Positions 33,618 through 42,900 of a stretch of 64,000 nucleotides of DNA are shown one piece after another (position 1 is the stretch's first letter; each line of letters begins with the position of its first letter). The stretch comes from Helicoverpa zea (lineage: Eukaryota > Arthropoda > Insecta > Lepidoptera > Noctuidae). Position numbers and translations under genes: made by a program. The notes under the pieces are model-generated. The model was given only the letters and a program-made list of their open reading frames with translations, did not search any database and was not told where the DNA came from. The stretch spans positions 6,386,001-6,450,000 of the forward strand of contig NC_061469.1 in NCBI RefSeq assembly GCF_022581195.2. The letters are read 5' to 3'.

Positions 33618-33827
33618 AGCATGTCCCTCAAACTTTAGGTAAAATCCAAAAGGCAAAACAGTTTTTAAAATTTATCACGCGTCAGCTTTTGTCTACTTTT
33701 TCGTACACTCTAAATAATTATGAGCATGTCCCTCAAACTGTAGGTAAAATCCAAAAGGCAAAACAGTTTTTAAAACTTATCACGCGTCAGCTTTTGTCTA
33801 CTTTTTCGTACATTCTAAATAATTATG
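33618..33827 (+). repeat. 105-bp direct tandem duplication
   Basis: Two consecutive copies start at 33618 and 33723 (agcatgtccctcaaact...) and differ at only a few positions, such as ttaggt/gtaggt and aaattt/aaactt. They lie in the intergenic stretch between the hAT nest and MECR copy 2. No function is evident; the open frame over the second copy reflects the repeat. Confidence 0.85.
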
Positions 33828-34288
33828 AGTTTATGCAGGTAAAATACAAAAGTAATGATATTTACAAAATAATGGGAATTTTGCAGGGTTCATATTTTTT
33901 AATCAACCGTTTCGTTCTCCATGTCCTCACGTTGAAAGATTTTTTTACACCATGTCATAATCATAATTCACGGCCTGTAGAACATTGATATTCATGATTG
34001 GAGTTCTTGGGTCAAACCATACGTTGGTCAAACTAACGAAAAAATTAAATAGATATCAGCTATGAGAAACTCCCTGTGTAGGCATTGTGTGTAGGCCATA
34101 GGCAGACTGAAGAAGAAGATACGACTATCTATGGTTTTGTGACTATCTGTGACTTCATGTGACAGACACCTGCGAAAAAAATGATAAAAACAATAACCGA
34201 CCTCGACGATTAACGCGAACAATATAATTATTTGTTTTCAGTGTAGCAGACCAGTCAAAATTTTCTCGTGATCAATACCAGATAAATC
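33828..34288. other. intergenic / upstream of MECR copy 2
   Basis: AT-rich sequence. The segment immediately before 34289 should contain the promoter and 5' UTR of the second MECR gene; no canonical element stands out. Confidence 0.35.
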
Positions 34289-35596
34289 ATGGCCTTATTA
34301 ACCAGCCCGATTACATTATTTACCGCTGCAAAATGTTTTGCAAAAAGCCGTATTGGTTTGACAGGGTCGGTGCGTAATTTAATGTCAAAACAATTGGTTT
34401 ACGGTGAATTTGGGGATCCTCTACATGTTGTGAAGATGAGGGAAGTTGAAGTACCAGAAGTAGGCAACCAGGAAGTACTGGTCCGCATGCTGGCTGCACC
34501 GGTTAACCCGGCTGATATAAACACTATTCAGGGTAAGTACTTCTCTACTTTCATTACATCAAAACTATCTTAATTTACAGCTAATAAATGGTTTAAATAT
34601 TTTGGATTAATCTATGAAATCAACCTGTTTAAAAGGTATTTTATTTAAAATATTCAAACTAATTTTTGACTGTGACTCAAACATTTTGTTTATAATTTTG
34701 ACAAGTTTATAGTCGCAAAATTATTTATTGTTGTAGGAAAGTATCCGGTCAAAGTGACACTGCCTTGTATACCAGGTAATGAAGGTGTAGGAGTTGTAGA
34801 AAAGGTTGGAGAAGAAGTGAGTGATATAAGTCCAGGGAATAAAGTTATTGTCACAAAACCAGTACAAGGAACATGGAGGAACATCGCCGTATTCGACAAA
34901 ACTGTGCTGAGACTTATCCCAGACAGTGTAGGATTGGTAGAAGCAGCAACACTCACTGTCAATCCTTGCACTGCCTATCGAATGCTTAGTGATTTTAAGC
35001 CAGTAAAAGAGAAGGGTTTAGTTGTCATACAGAATGGTGCAAACAGTGCATGCGGTCAAAATGTTATACAAATCTGCAAAGCATGGGGTGTGAAGAATGT
35101 TAACGTTGTGCGCAATAGGCCTGATATTGATGAATTAAAGAGTTATCTAAAATCATTAGGAGCCACTTATGTCCTCACAGAAGAAGAACTGCGCTCCACT
35201 CCAATTTTCAAAGATAAAAAAGTAGAAAAACCATCACTAGCCATAAATTGTGTTGGAGGAAAGAGTTCATTGGAAATGTTGAGACACTTGCAGCATTCTG
35301 GGTGCATGGTCACCTACGGGGGGATGTCTAGAGAGCCAGTGACTATACCAACATCTGCATTTATATTTAAAAATTTAGCTTTTTATGGATTCTGGATGAC
35401 TGTATGGAATGAAAGAGCCAGTCCTGATGCTAAAGAAGCCATGATGTCAGAATTAATTACAATGATAACAGAGAATAAACTAAAAGCACCTGTACACAAG
35501 ATGGTGAAATTTGATAATTTTCAAGATGCCATAGGCAATGCCCTATCAGCCAAAGGATTTCAGGGTTGTAAATATCTTCTAGATTTTAATAATTAG
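34289..35596 (+). CDS. Mecr: mitochondrial enoyl-[acyl-carrier-protein]/trans-2-enoyl-CoA reductase, copy 2
   Basis: Exons 34289-34532 and 34737-35596 (367 aa), with the intron at the same codon and phase as in copy 1 (CAGG|GTAAGT, GTAG|GA). The first 35 residues (MALLTSPITLFTAAKCFAKS and on) lack acidic residues and are rich in hydroxylated and basic ones, a good mitochondrial presequence. All landmark motifs are present: NPADINTIQGKYPVKVTLP with the catalytic-position tyrosine, PGNEGVG, GTWRNIA, QNGANSACGQ, NVVRNRPDID, LNCVGGKSS-type and YGGMSREPV. Length and motif retention make this the best candidate for the functional family member. The two copies are close paralogues, very similar throughout, so the duplication is moderately recent. 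Exon 1 may also splice to the extra terminal exon at 35804. Confidence 0.92.
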
Positions 35597-35803
35597 TTAT
35601 ATTGTGGGTAAATTATTATTATCAGATGATTCTTGTCACTAAAATGTTATGTTGGATGGTTGAGCGTAATAAATAGTTAAACTATTCATTTTGTTTTATT
35701 GATGAATGTGTATTATGGCAACAAAACAATTGCTACTGTGTTTAATATTTACTGTTGGTTGTTTTTTTATTCTGAATTATTAACAAAATGTATTTAATTC
35801 CAG

Positions 35804-36648
35804 GAAAGAATCCAAGCCTGCCTCATTTGCCAACTGTACCTGGAGATGAAGGAGTTGGAGAAGTATTAGAAGTTGGTAAACATGTACGTAGATTTGTCCC
35901 TAAAGACAGAGTTGTTTTATCATCAAGATTACTTGGTTCATGGAGGTACTATGGTATTTACAATGAAAAAGATGTCCACCTCGTTTCAAAGAATCTTCCA
36001 CTAGCTGAAGCTGCCATGCTTACAATAGCTCCATGTACAGCAACCAGATTGCTCACTGACTTCAGAAAAATGTGTCCTGGAGAAACAGTCATACAAAATG
36101 CTGCCAACAGCGCATGCGGTCAATCTGTAATTCAGTTATGTAGAGCTGAAGGTATCAACACTTTAAACATTGTTGCCAATCATTGTGGCTATGAAGCTGT
36201 GAAAGCTTATCTACTGGGTTTAGGAGCTACTGCTGTGTACACCTTAGAAGAAGCTGAAGAACTTACCAGTTTCGACACATCTTTGGCCAGACCCGCGCTA
36301 GCTCTAAATTGCTTAGGTGGTAGATTTGAAGACGTTATGCTAAGGCTACTAGATCGTAATGGAGTTATCGTGTATTATGGATGTGCGTTTGATTTACCCA
36401 CGAAAAAACAATTTTTACGATGCGACGCGCAATTTCACAAATTCAATCTCCATCATTGGGAAGCTCAAGCCACCTCGGTTGATAAGGATATAATGTATAA
36501 AACAATAATTAGGAAAATGGTCGAGAAGAAATTTAATGCGCCTGCACATCAACCAGTTGAAATGAAAAATTACATGTATGCTTTTAAGAATACTGTGCAT
36601 TGTGAAGCATTCTCTACGATGAGTTACGTTTTTGACTTCACATTATAA
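35804..36648 (+). CDS. third MECR-like terminal exon, catalytic Tyr lost, no own first exon
   Basis: An exon-2-like block with an intact acceptor (TTAATTCCAG|GA) and open frame to TAA at 36646-36648. The 207 bp between copy 2's stop and this acceptor contain no exon 1. Its phase is the same as that of the other second exons, so splicing from 34532 gives 363 whole codons including the stop (362 aa). An ATG lies 16 nt upstream of the acceptor, but using it would translate the intron end. Family motifs are retained (VPGDEGVGEV, LGSWRYYGIY, QNAANSACGQSVIQLC, LALNCLGG), but the position of the catalytic tyrosine reads GKNPSL (Asn). The phosphate-contact arginine segment reads NIVANHCGY, and YGGM has become YYGC. 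The frame is under coding constraint in appearance. The product is probably a diverged or non-catalytic relative, or an alternative terminal exon of copy 2. Confidence 0.75.
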
Positions 36649-36970
36649 TTTGTTAATTTCTATAAGATTTTCTGAAACTTAATCATGAACGGGACCATAA
36701 AATATGAATACTAACTGACACTTACAGTACTGACATATCTAATTGTGACACTTGTGACAGAAGAGTAAACAAAAAAGTGATATTTTCCATTATTTACAGA
36801 GAAAATCATATAACTAATTATTCAGAAATGTGGTTAAATAAGTGAAATAAAGCTGCTGTTGGTTTTGTCTTTGAATAACTAATACGAATCACGAAATGTG
36901 ATTATGTATAAATTTTCGATTTAGTAGAAAATATAACTTTTGTATTATATTAATAATATTCTGTAGCAAA

Positions 36971-39900
36971 ATGGATAAAAACACTTATGAAACTTATGAA
37001 TTTCTACCTACGAATAGTAGTGAAGCTGAAACGGATCAATTTTTTGTGGTGCAAGATGATGGCACTTTTCTCTGTAAGTATCTAACCTTTTCCAACTTTT
37101 ATTTATATACTAGCCGTTTCCCCGCGGTTTCAGCCGCGTTCCGTGGGAATTACTGCCTGTACCGGGATAAAATATAGCCTACACACTATATATCACTCAG
37201 GAACATAGTAGCTATCTATCAGTGAAATAATTTTTGAAACCCAACTTGCTACTGTCCGTCCATCTGTAATCAGGCTGTATCTCATGAACCACGATAGCTA
37301 GCATCTCTACACATACTCTACACATAGCGTCACTTGATGCTATTGAAAATATCTAGTAGATAGTAGAAGTTCATAAAATTGTGATATAACTTTGCAGTGA
37401 ACAGGCAGATTCAGTATGTAGCTCAAGTGCAAGATGTAAAGGAAGTGTTAGATGATGTGCAGCCGTGCACCGTCTATGGCGTATCTTCACAACAATTCTT
37501 TGTTGATGTCGACAATTCTGCTGAACTTATATCTGTTTCTGGTGAGTTTTGTTTATTTAAACTTTCGTGTGTTTTAGAAGTGGATCCACGTGAGACACAA
37601 TTAATTTTCTATTTTTCTCTAATTAGCAGCATTCAAGAGGTTAAAAAGGTGTTAGTGCTGTTTAGAATGTGGTGTTATCTTTACTAAATTATATAACTTT
37701 ATGGCCTTAAATCCTTAGGGCCTTACTACAAAAACTTTAAACCCTGTTTTACACTTGTCTAATAAAATTTTGGCTGCAAAATGAACCATATGTCAACGTT
37801 ATAAGTTGACATTTTTTTAGACAAGGCATAAACTGACGTTTAAAAGTTTTTGTGGTAAGACGGTTAGTCCTTAATCTATTTGAAATAATATGTACATAAA
37901 TATGTATAGCTAAACATTTCAGCTATTAACTAGTCTCAAACATGTTCAAATCCCTTTCATCATTAAATGAATATATTGCTATAACGTTCAATAACATTAG
38001 CTATAAAAAAAATAAATGAGTCATGATGATTTCAGATCAGTTTATATTACCTGATGGAGATAATGGCCTGTACACAAACAGCTACCTCTTACAGCCTAGT
38101 TCAAGCAGCACAACTGAACAGGTACATTTCAATGACATGAGGACTTGTATACAAACCTCATTTGTTAATCTTAAAAGTATAAAGTTAAAAAAATAAAACT
38201 TAAAGCCATCATTTTAGTTCCAATAAGTAGTTGATAGTTCAAATGCTGTATTCATTATATCTATTTAAAACAGCCATAGTACCTCCTTAAACCATGCAGT
38301 GATAAACATCTATAAATTTTTTTTTTTTTTGAGATGGATGAAGATGTTGTAGTTGATCAGTTCAAGCCGGCCATCACACAAAATGTTGATATTGACGTTG
38401 TATCACATGACAGCAAACAAGGGAATAATTTTACTGAGGTTTGTTATCTGTACTATGTTAATATTTAAAAGAAAAGATGTTTGTATTTGTTTGCATGTAA
38501 CAGGCTCCCAAATAGCCGAACTAATTTGTTGCTGAAACAGTTCTTTCAAGGTTGGAAAGCTACACTTTTTCACATTCCTATATCTATTTAATAATACGTA
38601 TAATAATAGCTATTTTTAAATAATATCAGATCATCAATGACCGATTATTATTTTGTATTAATAGATATAATAACAAAAAAAAAATCTCTTTTATACAGCA
38701 GTGGTCCTTACATTGCAGATAACATTAAGTGATGAGCAGTATCAGACATTGGAACAAAAAGGCTGGATATTACTAGAATCAAATGATAAAATATTTGTGC
38801 TCAACACTTTAGGACTTCATGACATCACAACTAATGATAGTATGTTACTTCTTACCAAATTATGGAAACAAGTAAAATTAGTTACAAACAAAATTTTAAT
38901 ATTTTTACTAACTTTTTTCCAGAACTAATACAGAAGTTGAAAAATGAGATTCAAAATGGTCACAACAATGTGGGAAATAATGAAGGGTATTTACACTTTT
39001 TAATAATTAATTGTTTGATTAAGGGTTGATTTATATTCCTCCGGGCCGTGCCGTGTCGTGTCGTGTCCGGGCTTTTACGAAATTCTAAAGACGAGCGTCG
39101 TTTGTGGCCCGGACGGGCCACGGATCATGCACTGTGTAATATAAACTGCTTCATACAAAATGTATGTAACGTTTCACATCCGTGCCCCGTACGAGCCACG
39201 TACACGGCACGCCCCGGACACGCCCCGGCCTAATATAAATCATACCATATTTATTAGAAGAAAGACTTATCTACATAGGTATCACCTAATATTATAAAGC
39301 CAGAGTTTGTTTGTTTGAACATGTTCAATTCAGCGACCACTGAACCAATGTTATTTCAGTGTTAGCTCACTTATCGAGGAAGGATAGAGGCAATTTTTTT
39401 ATCCGGGTAGCGGAACCTAGCCTCTTGTCTATTTATATATATTTTTTTATTCTTCCCAACAGAACACTTAAAATAGAAAGTTATTCGAGTCAATTTCCTA
39501 ACATTGTGACGGAGCCGTTGTCTAATCAGCAAGAAACGGTGGAGTTCGTGATAAATGCTGACAGTGAAACAAATGACACTATAGATAGTGTGCAGTTCAT
39601 TGTTGATAATAAAGGTAAATACCTATATCAGAATGTAGGTAAAATTAAGTTGAGAAAAAATAATTGGGCCCTAAAACTTAGGGCCACTTCGTCTCCCAAG
39701 TCTTGTAGTAACGTTATATCAGTAAATTATATGTATAATGTGTTTTAAAATATATGAATTTTATAACAATTTTATACTAAACTTGTGCAAACCTTTGCAA
39801 TCTATCTATAGCGGTATCAGTATTTAATGAAATAAGTACCCTTCGATAATCTCAATATTTTTTGCAGAAAATATACAAGCAACCTCTGTGGCAAACGAAG

Positions 39901-42900
39901 TTTCAGACGCAGCTGCTGAAAAATACGAACCACCAAAGTTACTACTGACTGAAACATCGGAACGAATAAAACAGGCGATACAGTTAAATAAAGATACGAG
40001 CTCCATTAAAATAAAAACTAAATTCAATTTCAAAGGTAACAACATACATAAGAAGTCCTCCAAGCAAAAATAAAACTAAATCACACACATATAAAGCTCA
40101 AAATTGTGGAGCATATGCCCTCTACATATGTATTTATACACATGTAATAAAAGTACTGTTTATTGTAGATATCCCTGAAAATATATTCCTAGGGAACACT
40201 GCAAATGGAAAGCGACTGATAGCCAAAGTACTTAAAAAACCCACAACCAAAACTGAAGACAAAAAATATAAAATAAGTGAAGAGGAGCCTGTTTTGGAGC
40301 ACATTGCAGAGAACCAGCAGTATTGTAAGTATGTATAGGTATAATACCTGTCTGTATTTAAGAAGGTATATGTGAAGTTTGGCGAGAACTGTACAAAAAA
40401 CCTAGCTACTGCATGTGTCTGAAATCGATACTAATACAATATAGAGGAAACAATTATTTCACTGTTGGGAAGCTCCATTATCCCCAAGTTGCACGGGCTA
40501 TATTTTATCCTGGTACACCACATCAAGAAGTCCCCCCGGGATGTGGGTGAAACCGCGGCAAATAGCTAATAGGTATATATTTTTATAGGTAATAGGTATA
40601 TATTTTTCATACAAGTTATACAAAGAATTACTACAAAGAATACATATTTGTATTTACAATTTCTGTCTTCTGAATACAATTTTGGACAGTGGACAGGTGG
40701 ACAGACGACCCTATAAAGGTCGCCGGAAGACGCTGGATACAAGTCGCCTCCAACAGGTATCTGTGGAGATCTAAGGGGGAGGCGTATGTTCAGCAGAGGA
40801 CGTCCTATGGCTGAAATGATGAAGATGATGATGAATACAATACATATATTTTTTTTAAAACATTTCAGATGCGACAGGTTTGCATGAAGCGGACTTCATA
40901 AACCTCATACAAACAACGTTACGCTCCGGCGTCAAAGATATTAAAGAGGAAGACATCGTTTCTGCCGACACTGTCGTCTCGCAACTGCTGAAAGTGCCCA
41001 ACTTGAGGGACTCCATGGTCGGACATAACTTGATTATCACTAAGGTGCTCTCTCTCTACATATTTACACTATTATTTTAAAGAAGAAAGACATGCATGCG
41101 CTTTTAATAATGAAAGTTATGAAACTCAAAAATAGTACTTTTATGATTAAATCATTTACCATAGGCTCTATTTTTTTAAGAAGAAAGAAGTACCTACACT
41201 CGTCCTTGCATGCGTCCTGTGCGCGTGCGTTTCGTGGAATGAGATGGCATTAATGTAGCCAACATCACTAAGCGCGCTAAGCTACGCACTAAAACCCTTT
41301 GATGTGTCAAAAAAACCGACACCCGAGTTATCGCTTAGCGTTTAATGCTATTAATAATGCCATTTGTATAAAATGCCATTAAAACGTTGGCCACATCTAC
41401 GTAACGCCTAAATTGAAGTGTTAATTTGCGCGTTAATATACAGATGCAGCAGCAGCATTACAGAGTAAATCCTATTCTCTTGCAGTTCACAAGCAACAAA
41501 GACGAATTCGGTACAATATACAATAGAAGCAAAGTTACACTTGTAACGGGCCGGGTGAAGGAGAAAGATGACACATCTAGCTTCGAACACATACCCAACT
41601 TGTTGCACACCATTAAAATCAACGCAGGTAATGTAAAGTTCGTACCAAACTTTTTGTCGTCAGGGAGACGCTGTGCTCAGATTTAGTTGTAGACCGCCTT
41701 TGAGTTTTGTGATAAGAAATGTATGAAAGTTCGAACCTATTCGATATACGTATCCCAATATCCTATATTCCGGTACCCTCTGCTTAGGCTCTTAGGATTG
41801 CAAGTAAATAAGAACATAAAACATAATGTGACATTTTCTCAAGCATGATGTTAGTTTCTAAAATTGAAAGAAGTTTAGGATAAAATCTATTCGACAGAGG
41901 AAATGAGACCCATATTCCACCAAAGCAAAGCAGAGCGGAGAAATCTAAACAGTATTTGATTATACAAACATCTCGGCTTCGCTCCCTCAATAATATCCCT
42001 GAGAGGAGAATTTCTATTGGTTGTTTAAAAACTCCGCCCCACTTTGCTTTATGCTCCTGCTCCACCTGCGTTAGCGTTAACGTTAATGTCAATGGCCAAC
42101 TACACGTTACTTATTGCATTAAAAATGCGTGTTGGCTACACTTAGACTTAGGTACAATTCCGCGAAGAGTTAATCCCTCATGAAGTAACGCGTTAACACA
42201 CATTAAAGAGGATAAACTCAGACACACAAAATAATTCTAAAACTAAAGCTTTCTCATTTGACCATTCCATTATCGTGCTCGTAAAATGCAGTTACAACTT
42301 AAACAAAGTATCTACACTCGTCCTTGCATGCGTGCAATGAGATGGCATTAATGTAGCCAACATCACTTAGCGCTCTAAGCTACGCACTAAAACCCTTTGA
42401 TGTGTCCAAAAAACCGACACCCGAGTTATCGCTTAACGTTTAATGCTATTAATAATGCCATTAGTATAAATTGCCATTAAAACGTTGGCCACATCTGCGT
42501 AATGCCAAAATTTAACGCGTTAAGACGCAGGTGGAGCAGTAGCATTAGAGAAGTTTGCGTGCGCCTTACTTAGGGTGCTTCTACACGGTGCAAGTTGCGT
42601 GCGCATATTATTGCTCTTGCGCAGGTTGTATGCATTTTAATGCTACTGCTCCACCTGCGTCTTAACGCGTTAAATTTTGGCATTACGCAGATGTGGCCAA
42701 CGTTTTAATGGCAATTTATACAAATGGCATTATGAATAGCATTAAACGTTAAGCGATAACTCGGGTGTCGGTTTTTTGGACACATCAAAGGGTTTTAGTG
42801 CGTAGCTTAGAGCGCTAAGTGATGTTGGCTACATTAATGCCATCTCATTGCACGCATGCAAGGACGAGTGTGGATACTTTGTTTAAGCGGTAACTGCATT

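Noticed and set aside
35788..35803. ATG just upstream of the third MECR exon as a true start
   Set aside because: The ATG and the next four codons are the polypyrimidine tract and AG of a well-formed acceptor shared with the other copies, so a spliced start is more likely. Cryptic use cannot be excluded.
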